A stretch of DNA of 64,000 nucleotides from AAA044-D11 sp009705075 (GCA_965268675.1 OZ254179.1:434001-498000); one strand, 5' to 3'. Shown: positions 26,839-36,263, counted from the first letter of the stretch. Numbers and translations are program-made. The notes: a model not told the origin generated them from the sequence alone.

Positions 26839-27443
26839 CTTCTTGTCGGGCTCTTTGTGTAAGTGTTGCTAGGAATCTTTCCAGTTGGACTGCCGGTTCG
26901 ACAATTTGCCGTGTATGCACCGACCCCTAAACCATCGGCAATTGGTTCATCACTTACTAAAAGTATTGGCTTTATTGTTCTGGCTTTTGAACCAGCAACA
27001 AGGGTGATAAGCGAACCGTAGATGATTCGTTCTGTTGGATTATTCGGATCAATTCCTAATACATTCGAATTTACTTCCCACCAATCACATCCTGTTTCCG
27101 AGCCAACAAATATGCCAAGACAAGCGGTTTTGTGACACTCAGCGATTAGCTTCATCTGAATGTATTTATTCTCAGAAGCGGCAATCAGCAGTTCTTTTGG
27201 TGTGGCAGTCTTGGCGTATAACTCGCCTTTCTTATCAAATCCTGGCGGCGGCCATTTAATTGGTGCTTTTGGTTTTAACTTTACTTTCTTCTTTTTCTTT
27301 GCAACAGCTTTCTTAACTACTGCTTTCTTAGCCACTTTGGCCTTTGTTGCTGTCGGCTTCGGAGTTGGTTTGGTTGTCGCCGCAACAGAAGAAGATGGAA
27401 GAAGCAGGCTGAGCGAGAGCGCTACGCCTAAAAGTTTTTTCAC
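26835..27443 (-). CDS. Secreted Lys-rich protein of unknown function
   Basis: A 202-residue protein. A Sec signal (KKLLGVALSLSLLLPSSSVAA) is followed by a Thr/Pro and then very Lys/Ala-rich stretch (about residues 22-68) that looks like an extended basic linker. A folded C-terminal domain of about 130 residues contains four cysteines (ECHKTACLG, GCDWWEV, ANCRTG) that could form disulfides. The GTG start at 27443 overlaps the ABC permease stop (GTGA), giving translational coupling; a GTG four codons earlier is less likely. I do not recognise the domain. The basic linker could bind cell-wall anions; this is inference. Confidence 0.7.
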   Translation of the reverse strand: MKKLLGVALSLSLLLPSSSVAATTKPTPKPTATKAKVAKKAVVKKAVAKKKKKVKLKPKAPIKWPPPGFDKKGELYAKTATPKELLIAASENKYIQMKLIAECHKTACLGIFVGSETGCDWWEVNSNVLGIDPNNPTERIIYGSLITLVAGSKARTIKPILLVSDEPIADGLGVGAYTANCRTGSPTGKIPSNTYTKSPTRS

Positions 27444-28231
27444 TTTTCTGACCACTTAAATGAGCGAAGAGCTAGGAAAGTTCCTGCGACTGCCCAGATG
27501 GCTAGAACAATTGCAATTCGCGAAACCTCCCAATTGCCAGCAACTTCTTGGGTTGCAAATCCCTCAGGGAGAAAGACCGAGCGCATTCCTTGGGTCAGCC
27601 ACTTAAGTGGAAAGAGCGCAGCGAATTGCTGCATCCAGGAAGGTAGATCAGAGAAGACGAAGAAGACCCCGCTAAAAAACTGCAGAATTATGACAATCGG
27701 CGAGACTACTGCTGATGCTCCTCTGCCATTCTTTGGTACGGCAGAAAAAGCAATTCCTAAAATTGCAGAACAGATACTTCCAAGAAGAATAAGCCAGGCG
27801 AATCGCAACCACTTATCAAATGTAGTTGGCATATTTAATCCGAAAAATGCAACCCCAAATATTAGTAGCGCAATTATCTGCACCGTCATTGCTGCGAAAA
27901 CCATGATCATTTTTCCGATGAAGTAAGAGACTGGTGAGATTGGAGTACCGCGTAATCGCTTCAAAGTTCCGAAATCACGTTCTATCGGAATCATTATTGC
28001 CAATTGTTGGAATCCTGTATTAACAAGTCCTGATGCAATCATTCCAGCGAGGAAATACTGGCTAAAAGTTACACCTGATGGGCCAACTTCTCCTTTGAAA
28101 ACTGAACCAAAGATAAAGAGCAAGATAACTGGGAAGAGCAGGGTGAATACAACAGATTCGCGCTGCCTCATAAATTGTTTAATCTCAAGACCGCCGCGAA
28201 GTAAACCTACCTTTAAGACGTTCGGTTTCAT
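27440..28231 (-). CDS. ABC-2 type transporter permease
   Basis: A 263-residue membrane protein with six predicted helices. It has the ABC-2 layout: an N-terminal amphipathic segment and TM1 (ESVVFTLLFPVILLFIFGS), and a central ERDFGTLKRLRGTPISPVSYF coupling region. ABC-2 systems export drugs, lipids or polysaccharides. It overlaps the ATPase gene by 4 bases and the secreted-protein gene by 4 bases, so all three are translated together. Confidence 0.87.
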   Translation of the reverse strand: MKPNVLKVGLLRGGLEIKQFMRQRESVVFTLLFPVILLFIFGSVFKGEVGPSGVTFSQYFLAGMIASGLVNTGFQQLAIMIPIERDFGTLKRLRGTPISPVSYFIGKMIMVFAAMTVQIIALLIFGVAFFGLNMPTTFDKWLRFAWLILLGSICSAILGIAFSAVPKNGRGASAVVSPIVIILQFFSGVFFVFSDLPSWMQQFAALFPLKWLTQGMRSVFLPEGFATQEVAGNWEVSRIAIVLAIWAVAGTFLALRSFKWSEK

Positions 28232-29097
28232 GATTTACCAATCATCTTTAAGTAAATATCTTCAAGTGATGGTCTTATCACTGTGAGTTCTGGAACCTCA
28301 CCGCTGAAACGGGATGCAAGTTTTGCAACCTCTGCAGTAGGGGAGTCACTTTGAATCTCTTGGCGTGAGCCATTCTCAAACCAATTAATGCGAGCCTTTG
28401 CAGTATTGCGGCCACCAAGGTTTTCAGGAGTTGAAATTTCAATAATTTTTCCATCTACGATTACTGCAACTCGATCAGCAAGGGCTTCGGCTTCGTCCAG
28501 ATAATGAGTTGTAAGCAGAATGGTTGTGCCCTCGGCTCGTAACTTACGAATTAAATCCCAGAAAGCTCGCCTTGCTTCTGGATCGAAACCGGTGGTGGGC
28601 TCATCTAAAAATAAAATCTCTGGATTTCCAATGATTCCAAGAGCGACATCAAGTCGTCTGCGCTGGCCACCAGAAAGACTTTGAATTCTGGCGTTAGCTT
28701 TCTCATCTAATCCAACTTCATGGATTACTGACTCTGAATCTCTTGGATTTGAGTAATAATTTGCGAAGTGGTGAACAGTTTCAGATACTGATAAATCTTG
28801 CGAGTCATTTGTTGATTGCAAAACGATGCCAATCCGATTTCGCCAAGCCCAACTCTCAGAACCTAACTTCGCAGGATCCAGACCAAGAACCTTAACCTCG
28901 CCGCCATCGCGGTCGCGATAGCCCTCAAGGATTTCCACCGCTGTAGTTTTACCTGCGCCGTTTGGGCCGAGTATTGCGAAGATTTCGCCTACCTTTACCT
29001 CAAGGTCAATTCCATCGACGGCAATCTTTTTCCCACTGGCTTTGCTCTCATAAACTTTGGTGAGCCCTTGGACGGAAACTGCTAATTGATTTGCCAC
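28228..29097 (-). CDS. ABC transporter ATP-binding protein (DrrA/CcmA-like)
   Basis: A 289-residue ATPase: Walker A GPNGAGKTT (residues 44-52), signature LSGGQRRRLDVALG, Walker B EILFLDEPTTGFD and the H-loop LLTTHYLDEAEALADR. A C-terminal domain of about 70 residues resembles that of drug-exporter ATPases. GTG start with no Shine-Dalgarno. Partner of the ABC-2 permease; the substrate is unknown. Confidence 0.92.
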   Translation of the reverse strand: MANQLAVSVQGLTKVYESKASGKKIAVDGIDLEVKVGEIFAILGPNGAGKTTAVEILEGYRDRDGGEVKVLGLDPAKLGSESWAWRNRIGIVLQSTNDSQDLSVSETVHHFANYYSNPRDSESVIHEVGLDEKANARIQSLSGGQRRRLDVALGIIGNPEILFLDEPTTGFDPEARRAFWDLIRKLRAEGTTILLTTHYLDEAEALADRVAVIVDGKIIEISTPENLGGRNTAKARINWFENGSRQEIQSDSPTAEVAKLASRFSGEVPELTVIRPSLEDIYLKMIGKS

Positions 29098-29148
29098 GTC
29101 AATATCTTGCCCTAAAAGTTGGGATTATCGGAATGCACGCGAGAGAAT

Positions 29149-29481
29149 ATGAGAGTGAGCCCCCGCAGAAACCATCCGAAAAGGTCCCAGAAGCGGGGCG
29201 GCAATGATGAGGAAGAGCGCGATATTTCGCTCTCATCAGGGGAGATGATTGAAGAGCATTCTGAAGGCGTCTATCGCGTTCGGAGAATTACGGGTTCAAC
29301 TTCTACGAAACCATATCGTTGTCCAGGATGCGATCAATTAATTCCCACTGCCACTCCGCACACCGTTGCGTGGTTAGAAGAGGATGTTGAATCCCGTAGA
29401 CATTGGCACACAGTTTGTTGGACCAAACGAGGCGACCGAAAGCCAAGAACTTTAAGATCTAAAGGCGCGCCAAGATATTAA
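29149..29481 (+). CDS. Conserved actinobacterial zinc-binding-like protein
   Basis: A 110-residue protein with a basic, disordered N-terminus (RVSPRRNHPKRSQKRGG) and an acidic stretch. A compact C-terminal module follows: YRCPGCDQLIPTATPHTVAW and RRHWHTVCWTKR, in which CxxC plus His/Cys residues could bind one zinc. Proteins of this kind, often mislabelled ATP/GTP-binding protein, are widespread in actinobacteria and of unknown function. ATG 29149 is chosen; a TTG ten codons upstream is in frame but lacks support. Confidence 0.7.
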   Translation: MRVSPRRNHPKRSQKRGGNDEEERDISLSSGEMIEEHSEGVYRVRRITGSTSTKPYRCPGCDQLIPTATPHTVAWLEEDVESRRHWHTVCWTKRGDRKPRTLRSKGAPRY

Positions 29482-29492
29482 TGGGATTTGAA

Positions 29493-30980
29493 TTAACCAA
29501 TTCCCTTTGAGTGCAGAGTTTTTATTGCAAACTTAATAAATTTATCTGCAAATTTAGTTCGACCAAATGAAGTGAAAACAATCGGAATATTAAATAAAGT
29601 TTTCACAACAGTACGTGGGTAGGTAAATTCCAATAATCCCTCTGGGCCGTGAATTCTCCCATAGCCGCTATCTTTTACACCACCAAATGGCACTGATGCG
29701 ATAGCAGCAAATGCAATAACTGAATTGACCGAAACCATTCCACACTGCAATTGGGCTGCAATCTTCTCGCCATTTCGCTTTGACCAGACCGAAGCAGCAA
29801 GGCCATATCTAGTCGCATTGGCCAAGTGAATTGCCTCTGCTATATCTGAAGTGCGATTTATAACGAGAGTAGGCCCAAAGGTTTCTTCGGTTACGGCTGT
29901 TGAATTTTCTGGAACATCCAACATAATTACTGGTTCAACAAATGGTGCTTTCACAGAATCAGTGCTACCAATTACAAACTTTGCCCCTTTAGAGGCAGCA
30001 TCATCGATATGGCTCTGAATCACCTTTAATTGCGAAGGCATAGTTGCAGGTCCGTAATTTCCATCCTTTCCAGGATGGATCGCCTTAGCCAACTCAGTAA
30101 TTTTTGCAATGAATTTATCTGCTACTTCGTCAACTACATAAACTCGTTCAGCACCAATGCAGGTCTGACCAGCATTGGACATCGCTGACCAGAGTGAATA
30201 TTCCGCAGCCCGATTTATATCGGCATCTGCTGCAACAATTACCGGATCTTTTCCGCCACATTCGAGAACTACCGGAACCATTCGCTCTGCACAGGATGCT
30301 GCAACTTTCTTTGCAGTTCGGGTTGAGCCAGTAAATGAAATTTTATCTACGGCCGATTCGGTCAGTGCTTTTCCAGTTTCAGGAAGACCTGTAACGCAAG
30401 TAAAGATATCTGCGAAAGGTGCAATTTTTGCAAAGCTCATTGCAAGCCAGTGTCCAACACCTGGCGTAAATTCACTTGGTTTGAAGACCACGGTATTGCC
30501 GGCAGCAAGTGCGTATGCAATAGATCCCATAGGAGTAAAGATTGGATAGTTCCAAGGTCCGATTACACCAACTACTCCCATTGGAACTCGGGTAACGTTT
30601 GTTTTCATGTTAAACATCAATAAGCCAGATGGCCGATGTTGTTTAGAGAGAACGCTCTCTGCATGTTTTGCAGCCCACGCGAGGTGGCCAAGTGCCAGAG
30701 TTGCTTCTAGGGTCGCATCACTAATTGGCTTACCGGTTTCAGCACGTACAAGTTCAGCAATTTCATCGACCTTTTTAGTAATTTCCTCTGCCCACTTGAG
30801 AAGAACTTTTCGTCGACCACCATAGCCAAGTGCCTGCCAGGCAACGCTTGCAGCTTTAGCGCGATCAACGGCACCAAAGACTTCTGCGGCGGAGGTATTG
30901 GGATAGCTTGCAAGAACGCTGCCATCTACCGGGTTGTGGCTTTCAAATTTTTTGGATGAGTTTCCAGTAAGAGTTTCCAT
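29493..30980 (-). CDS. Aldehyde dehydrogenase family protein
   Basis: NAD(P)-dependent oxidation of an aldehyde to an acid; the substrate is not readable. The 495-residue protein has GPWNYPIFTPMGSIAYALAA, FKPSEFTP, FTGSTRTAKKVA, catalytic Glu in LECGGKDP and catalytic Cys in NAGQTCIGAERVY. A hydrophobic/basic C-terminal tail (NIPIVFTSFGRTKFADKFI) is reminiscent of membrane-associated fatty aldehyde dehydrogenases. A -10-like TAGTCT ends 6 bases before the ATG, suggesting a leaderless mRNA; it is divergent from the hydrolase gene. Confidence 0.92.
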   Translation of the reverse strand: METLTGNSSKKFESHNPVDGSVLASYPNTSAAEVFGAVDRAKAASVAWQALGYGGRRKVLLKWAEEITKKVDEIAELVRAETGKPISDATLEATLALGHLAWAAKHAESVLSKQHRPSGLLMFNMKTNVTRVPMGVVGVIGPWNYPIFTPMGSIAYALAAGNTVVFKPSEFTPGVGHWLAMSFAKIAPFADIFTCVTGLPETGKALTESAVDKISFTGSTRTAKKVAASCAERMVPVVLECGGKDPVIVAADADINRAAEYSLWSAMSNAGQTCIGAERVYVVDEVADKFIAKITELAKAIHPGKDGNYGPATMPSQLKVIQSHIDDAASKGAKFVIGSTDSVKAPFVEPVIMLDVPENSTAVTEETFGPTLVINRTSDIAEAIHLANATRYGLAASVWSKRNGEKIAAQLQCGMVSVNSVIAFAAIASVPFGGVKDSGYGRIHGPEGLLEFTYPRTVVKTLFNIPIVFTSFGRTKFADKFIKFAIKTLHSKGIG

Positions 30981-30986
30981 TACATA

Positions 30987-30996
30987 AGACTAAACT
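30987..30996. promoter_or_regulatory. Overlapping divergent -10 boxes
   Basis: On the minus strand TAGTCT (30992-30987) ends 6 bases before the aldehyde dehydrogenase ATG. On the plus strand TAAACT (30991-30996) ends 6 bases before the hydrolase GTG. The two boxes share two bases, so the genes would be read from abutting, mutually exclusive leaderless promoters. Confidence 0.4.
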
Positions 30997-31002
30997 TATT
31001 TT

Positions 31003-31713
31003 GTGTCAGAGTTAATACGTCCAAGCACTGTGTTGCCGGCAAATCGCAGACCCATAACTATCCGAACGGCCGATGGTTTGAATCTAATCGGCGAGGTAGC
31101 TAGCCCAATCGGGCAACGAATTGGATCGATTCTCTGTCTTCATCCCAATCCAACTGGCGGGGGAATGATGGATAGCCACGTTTATAAGAAGGCAGCGAAC
31201 AGATTGCCCGACATGGCTGGCATAGAAATAATTAGATTTAATACTCGTGGCACGACTTCAGAAGCCGGAACTAGCGAAGGTGAGTACGGCGCTGCTGTTG
31301 CTGAGAAATTTGATGTTGAAGCTGCAATTGAATTTTTATTTAACGAACTCGGTGTCGAAAAACTCTGGGTTATGGGCTGGTCATTTGGCACAAATTTAGC
31401 TCTCAAATATGCCAAAGATTCGCGAGTCCTTGGGTTGATCTTATTAAGCCCAACGCTCCTTGAAACTAATGAAGACGATTTAGATTTTTGGGCCAAAGAT
31501 GGGAGACCAATTACTGCCTTGATTCCCGAGCACGATGATTATTTAAAGCCCGACGCGGCTGCAATCGCATTTAAAGTTATCCCACAAATAAATTTAATCA
31601 ACGTCGCAGATGCCAAACATCTTTGGGTGGGAGAGCCGGCGGTTTATCGAGTGCTTACTGAGATAACAAAGATAGTTTCGCCGCAACGGCTGCCACTACC
31701 TACTGAAATTTAA
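31003..31713 (+). CDS. Alpha/beta hydrolase
   Basis: A 236-residue cytoplasmic protein with the alpha/beta hydrolase order: LCLHPNPTGGGMMDS (oxyanion region), IIRFNTRGTTSEAG, nucleophile elbow GWSFGTN, IPEHDDYLKP for the acid and AKHLWVG for the histidine. The HPNP...GWS pattern resembles CocE/dienelactone-like small hydrolases. GTG start, leaderless. The substrate is unknown. It shares a very short divergent region with the aldehyde dehydrogenase gene. Confidence 0.82.
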   Translation: MSELIRPSTVLPANRRPITIRTADGLNLIGEVASPIGQRIGSILCLHPNPTGGGMMDSHVYKKAANRLPDMAGIEIIRFNTRGTTSEAGTSEGEYGAAVAEKFDVEAAIEFLFNELGVEKLWVMGWSFGTNLALKYAKDSRVLGLILLSPTLLETNEDDLDFWAKDGRPITALIPEHDDYLKPDAAAIAFKVIPQINLINVADAKHLWVGEPAVYRVLTEITKIVSPQRLPLPTEI

Positions 31714-32840
31714 CTATTTTCAGCCTTCGGATATACGACTTCTTCAAGAATTAATATAGCAGCGGCCGCCATTGGAACTGCCAAGATTCCACCGACCAAT
31801 CCAAGTAATGAAGTTCCAATTAGTGCCGCGATAATTGTTACAAGCCCCGGTATTGAAAGCGAACGCTTCATCACACGGGGAGTTAAAATATAATTTTCAA
31901 ACTGCACATAAACTATGTAAGAAGCGAGCGCAATTACTGCGATCAAAGGCCTTTCAGTTAGCGCAATCAGAGTAACAATTGTCATTCCAATAAAATGACC
32001 AATAAGAGGAATTAAGGCACAAACAAATACAACGAGCCCTAGCGCACCTTTATATGGAAGATCTAGCACCAGCCCAAGAATAAAGATAAAGACTCCTGCA
32101 AAGAAGGAGATTGTTATCTGGCCACCAACAAAAGCGCCAACTCGGAAGATAATCGCATCTGCAATCTTTGCGACTCTTGGACGACGGCTTGCAGGAACTA
32201 AGCGATAAGCATCTTGAGTGACAGTTGGTAGGGCCGCAAGGAAATATAGAGTGAGTACAAGAATTGTTAGCGTAGATAACGCACCCGAAATAACAGCCTT
32301 GCCTACGCCGATTACGCCACCGAAAGCGCCAATCACAAACTTTCCATCTTTGATTGAAGATTGAACCTTGCTCTCAATCGTATCGATGATTCCATAGTTC
32401 TTATTCAAATCATTAATTGTTGAATTATTCTTTAGGTCTGATATCAACTGTGGTGCATTATTAATCAATGCATTAACTTGATCGACAATAAGCGGCGCCG
32501 CTACCCAGATAAAAACACCAACAAATACGATAACCAAGGAGACAGTAGCCGCGACCGATTTATTTCTACTTAAGCGGCGCCGTTCGAAAAATTGCACCGC
32601 AGGGTTTAGGCCCATAGCAAAGAAGAGTGAGATGACGATTAATACGAATACTTGGCTCGCAGATGCCAAAGCTCGCAGAAGTGTGATGGCAATTACAGCA
32701 CCAGATGCGGCAACGAAACCGAAATAGAAGGGATGCGAATGATTTAGCGGCGCCCCGATGGTTCCGAAGTCTTCAGGTGCAGCAACCTTCTTCTTCCTTG
32801 CAAGTGTTGGTCGCTTCAAGGTTGGTTTTAACTTTGCCAT
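31710..32840 (-). CDS. AI-2E family transporter (UPF0118)
   Basis: A 376-residue membrane protein with a basic N-terminus, about eight helices and the family patterns LNPAVQFFERR near TM2 and LPYKGALGLVVFVCALIPLIG in the C-terminal half. Some family members export autoinducer-2, others act as Na+/H+ antiporters; no assignment is possible here. A minus-strand TAAAAT ends 6 bases before the ATG, with no ribosome binding site. Convergent overlap of 4 bases with the hydrolase. Confidence 0.85.
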   Translation of the reverse strand: MAKLKPTLKRPTLARKKKVAAPEDFGTIGAPLNHSHPFYFGFVAASGAVIAITLLRALASASQVFVLIVISLFFAMGLNPAVQFFERRRLSRNKSVAATVSLVIVFVGVFIWVAAPLIVDQVNALINNAPQLISDLKNNSTINDLNKNYGIIDTIESKVQSSIKDGKFVIGAFGGVIGVGKAVISGALSTLTILVLTLYFLAALPTVTQDAYRLVPASRRPRVAKIADAIIFRVGAFVGGQITISFFAGVFIFILGLVLDLPYKGALGLVVFVCALIPLIGHFIGMTIVTLIALTERPLIAVIALASYIVYVQFENYILTPRVMKRSLSIPGLVTIIAALIGTSLLGLVGGILAVPMAAAAILILEEVVYPKAENS

Positions 32841-32888
32841 AGCGTTATTTTAACGGCGTGTTAACGCAAAATAGGAGAGAATAGCCCC

Positions 32889-34136
32889 GTGGCTGACCTA
32901 CGAATAACTGGACTTGCAGAAGAGATGTCTTCTCTTGCCCGCATGCCTTGGTCAAAACAACTAGAGGAGTGGCCGGAGGATGCTTCTCTCACCGATATGC
33001 GAGGTATCTCTCGCCATATTGTTCGATTGATAAAGGTAAACGAGAGCCACGATTCCCCAATTTTCGCGATCAAAGAGACCGTTCCAGAATTCGCCAATCG
33101 AGAGTATGCGCTATTGCGCGAATTGAATAACCGCGAAGCCCCTTGCGTTGAACCCGTGGCCGTAATCGAAAATCGTACAGATAAAGATGGCAACGAACTT
33201 CCTGCGGCACTAGTTACTCATTACTTGCCATTTTCATTACCGTATCGGGTAATTCTTAGCGCTGAGATAACGCCACATGAGATTACAAATATGGCTAACG
33301 CTCTCGCTTTACTCTTGGTTCGACTTCACCTGCTGGGATTTTGGTGGGGTGATTGCTCACTTTCAAATACTTTATTCCGAAGAGATGCTGATCAGTTTGC
33401 CGCTTATCTCGTTGATGCCGAAACGGGTGAATTTCAAACCCGACTTACTGATGGTCAACGCGAGCACGATTTAGAGATTTCACTATTTAACGTCGCTGCT
33501 GAACTTGAAGATTTAAAAATTGCTGGCGTCTTAACAGGTGATATGGATCCGGTTCGGGCGAGTGAAGGTGTTATCAAGAGATATCGCAGATTATGGAAAG
33601 CGCTACGCGAACCACAAATTCTCGATCCAAATGATCGTCACGCGGTTGAAGGTGCGATGCGCCAACTTCAAGATCTTGGCTTTGCAGTTGAAGAGGTCGA
33701 AGTCTCAATTAATGGCGATAAGGGCGAGTTAAAGTTCCAACCTAAACTTGTGGCCGCTGGATATCATCAAAATCGCCTACTTGAACTTCTTGGAATTCAC
33801 GCTGAAGAATTCCAAGCAAAGCGCTTGCTCGCATCATTCGATCGCTTCCGTGGCCGCGAAGCAACACCAAAACCCCCAATTCATGACAGTGCGAGACGTT
33901 GGCTTCGAGATACCTACCACCACGTAATGAATCAAGTACCAAGTGAGTTGCAAGATCGAGTTGAGCAAACGCAGATGTTCCACGAAATTCTGGAACATCG
34001 TTGGTATTTAGGAGAACAAGCTGGACACGACTTAGGTCTGGATTTCGCAACCAAGGATTACATTGAAAATATCTTGCCCTTTAGAACATATGTTGGAGTC
34101 AGCATTCCTGGCATACACGAGCCGCAATCAAAATAA
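32889..34136 (+). CDS. DUF4032 family protein (kinase-like fold)
   Basis: A 415-residue cytoplasmic protein. The N-terminal half resembles small-molecule or LPS-core kinases: a conserved lysine in IFAIKETVPEFANREYALLREL, then LARLH-like VRLHLLGFWWGDCSLSNTLF with the catalytic-loop Asp, and YLVDAETGEF for the metal-binding Asp. The C-terminal DUF4032 half ends with a HRW-type motif (EHRWYLGEQAGHDLG). This combination is typical of actinobacterial DUF4032 proteins, whose substrate is unknown. GTG start with AGGAGAG upstream. Confidence 0.85.
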   Translation: MADLRITGLAEEMSSLARMPWSKQLEEWPEDASLTDMRGISRHIVRLIKVNESHDSPIFAIKETVPEFANREYALLRELNNREAPCVEPVAVIENRTDKDGNELPAALVTHYLPFSLPYRVILSAEITPHEITNMANALALLLVRLHLLGFWWGDCSLSNTLFRRDADQFAAYLVDAETGEFQTRLTDGQREHDLEISLFNVAAELEDLKIAGVLTGDMDPVRASEGVIKRYRRLWKALREPQILDPNDRHAVEGAMRQLQDLGFAVEEVEVSINGDKGELKFQPKLVAAGYHQNRLLELLGIHAEEFQAKRLLASFDRFRGREATPKPPIHDSARRWLRDTYHHVMNQVPSELQDRVEQTQMFHEILEHRWYLGEQAGHDLGLDFATKDYIENILPFRTYVGVSIPGIHEPQSK

Positions 34137-34154
34137 TTACCGCATAAATTTGAC

Positions 34155-34160
34155 TAGGAT
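34155..34160 (+). promoter_or_regulatory. -10 box of a probable leaderless cnoX-like transcript
   Basis: TAGGAT ends 6 bases before the ATG at 34167. The interval TGCGGT has no convincing Shine-Dalgarno. Confidence 0.4.
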
Positions 34161-34166
34161 TGCGGT

Positions 34167-35066
34167 ATGAGTCTGCCGCCTCTTCCAAAGAATTTTGCGA
34201 GTGCCGTAGATCTAAGCAGTCTAGGAAAACCACCAGCAGATGCAATCGCAACTCCTGGAATTCCGGTTACTCAAGCAAATTTAGTTACCGAAGTTCTACC
34301 AGCATCAAATCAAAAGGTAGTAATTCTTATTTGCTGGTCACCGCGCAGTACCCAAGCCATTTCACTTCTTGAAATTATGGGGAAGTATCAAGAGGCTGAT
34401 CTACTTGAAAACGGGGAGCCGGCTTGGATTCTTGGAACAGTTAATGTTGACGCAGAAGTTCAAGTAGCACAGGCGCTGCAAATTCAGTCGGTTCCAATCG
34501 CCATAGCAATAATTCAAGAGCAGATGGTTCCTCTTTTTGAAGCAGTACCAACCCCTGAGCAAATTAGATTAGTTATAGATAAAGTTGTTGGCCTTGCCGC
34601 TGAGCGCGGAGTTGGAGAGGCGCTCGCAAAATCTGAAGTTGTTGAGGCGCCTATGGAGCCGGAAGAGATCGCCGCCATGGAAGCGCTGGAAAAGGGAGAT
34701 CTTTTAGGAGCTAAAGGACATTATGAAAAATGGTTAGCCCGTAAACCTGGAGATTCTTTGGCAAAACTTGGTCTTGCACAAACAGAACTAATTCTTCGAG
34801 TTAAAGATTTAGATCCCAAGGAAGTTTTAACTCTGGCAACTGCTAACCCCAACGAAATTACAATTCAATTAAAAGCGGCTGATATTGAGATTGCAAGCGG
34901 GCTAAATCAAGAAGCATTTACGCGGTTAATTCGTCTGGTTAAGGCAAGCGCTGGCGATGATAAGAAAGCTGCTCGCGAACACTTAATCGAGCTCTTCTCC
35001 CTGGTTGATCCTGCCGACCCACAGTTAATTACGGCACGTAAAGAACTCGCGAGCGCCCTCTATTGA
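34167..35066 (+). CDS. CnoX/YbbN-like thioredoxin-TPR protein
   Basis: A 299-residue protein with an N-terminal thioredoxin-fold domain (about residues 40-145) and C-terminal TPR-like helices (about 165-295). The redox motif is degenerate: CWSPRST replaces WCxxC, leaving one cysteine, so it cannot act as an ordinary thioredoxin. VNVDAEVQVAQALQIQSVPI is typical of the domain. CnoX in E. coli is a chaperone that hands clients to GroEL; many actinobacterial homologues lack the CxxC as well. The stop overlaps the MFS start. Confidence 0.82.
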   Translation: MSLPPLPKNFASAVDLSSLGKPPADAIATPGIPVTQANLVTEVLPASNQKVVILICWSPRSTQAISLLEIMGKYQEADLLENGEPAWILGTVNVDAEVQVAQALQIQSVPIAIAIIQEQMVPLFEAVPTPEQIRLVIDKVVGLAAERGVGEALAKSEVVEAPMEPEEIAAMEALEKGDLLGAKGHYEKWLARKPGDSLAKLGLAQTELILRVKDLDPKEVLTLATANPNEITIQLKAADIEIASGLNQEAFTRLIRLVKASAGDDKKAAREHLIELFSLVDPADPQLITARKELASALY

Positions 35067-36259
35067 AATCTAAATTCTCAAAATCAGAACGTAGGGCACT
35101 TAATTTATTATTTCTTCCCTTTGGTGTTGGCGTGATGGCCACCTCAACTAGATTTCCAGAGATCCGCGATAATTTAAATTTAAATAATGGTGTTTTTGGA
35201 ACTTATTTAACGCTAGGTGGAATTGGCTCACTCGTAGGATTTATCTTTGTTGGAAATATTGTGCACAAATTAGGAATCAAACCAGTAATTCTCGTTGCGT
35301 CAACAGGTGTTTTCGCTTCGATGGCTGCCGTTCCTCACATAAAGAACCCACTTATTTGGTTAGCCACAAATATCTTAATTGCGCTGTTCTGGGTCGCTTG
35401 GCATATTTCAAATAATGCTCAAGCAATTCATCGCCAAGATGAAATTGGTGAATTAATTCTCCCTAAGTTGCATGGGCTTTGGAGCCTTGGTGCGTTACTT
35501 ACTTCAATTCTTGCAATCGCAATTACCCCTTATGTTTCACTCGCTTGGCATATCGATACTCTTATGTTTCTCATGTGGGTTCCCACAGTTTATGGAATCT
35601 GGAAATCATCGCCATATTTCATCGATAAATCCGATGACGATACGGCCCTTCCCAGAGTTTCACTCTCCGGCATTGTCGCCTCAGTAAAGAGTCAGCCCGT
35701 AATTGCAACCTCAATGGTTATGGCAATGCAGATGGAGTTTGCAATTCAAGATTGGTCTGCAATCTTCGTTCGCGACTCAATAGGCATGAGCGCTTCGGCA
35801 AGTATTTACGGCTACACAGTCTTTATCGGCGCAATGATCATTTTCAGGCTAAATGTTGGTCAATTACATAGAAGGTTTACCGAGCAGCAACTACTTAAAT
35901 TCCTCCCGCTAATTGGTGGATTCGGATTCATGGCATTCATCCCGCTTGGCACCTTTATTGCAGGAACAAGTCCGAGATTAGGATTTATCACTGCACTTAT
36001 TGGCTTTGCACTTGCAGGATTCGGTTCGTCAATCTTGGCCCCAATGCTCTTTGGTATCGCATTTAGGAGTTCAACTTTGCCGAGCAGCGTTGTGGTTGCT
36101 CAACTAGGACTTATCTCTGCAGTCCTTACCTTCTTTATAAAGATTGGCGTTTCTTGGGTTGCCCAAGCCACTTCGGTAACGATTGCGCTAATGATTCCAG
36201 CTCTGATGTTGGTTGCGAGTGCAAAGTTTGCCTATCTTGGTCGCACAACAAAAGATTAA
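35063..36259 (+). CDS. MFS transporter
   Basis: A 398-residue protein with about 12 helices and major-facilitator features: a first-half repeat with FLPFGVGVMATSTRFPEIRD and VGNIVHKLGIKPVIL, a central loop (residues 190-210), and a second repeat. The sequence resembles the YbjJ-like sugar/drug branch, with an inner helix QMEFAIQDWSAIFVRD. TTG start within the cnoX-like stop (TTGA). The substrate is unknown. Convergent with aceE at four bases. Confidence 0.85.
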   Translation: MKSKFSKSERRALNLLFLPFGVGVMATSTRFPEIRDNLNLNNGVFGTYLTLGGIGSLVGFIFVGNIVHKLGIKPVILVASTGVFASMAAVPHIKNPLIWLATNILIALFWVAWHISNNAQAIHRQDEIGELILPKLHGLWSLGALLTSILAIAITPYVSLAWHIDTLMFLMWVPTVYGIWKSSPYFIDKSDDDTALPRVSLSGIVASVKSQPVIATSMVMAMQMEFAIQDWSAIFVRDSIGMSASASIYGYTVFIGAMIIFRLNVGQLHRRFTEQQLLKFLPLIGGFGFMAFIPLGTFIAGTSPRLGFITALIGFALAGFGSSILAPMLFGIAFRSSTLPSSVVVAQLGLISAVLTFFIKIGVSWVAQATSVTIALMIPALMLVASAKFAYLGRTTKD

Positions 36260-36263
36260 TTAA

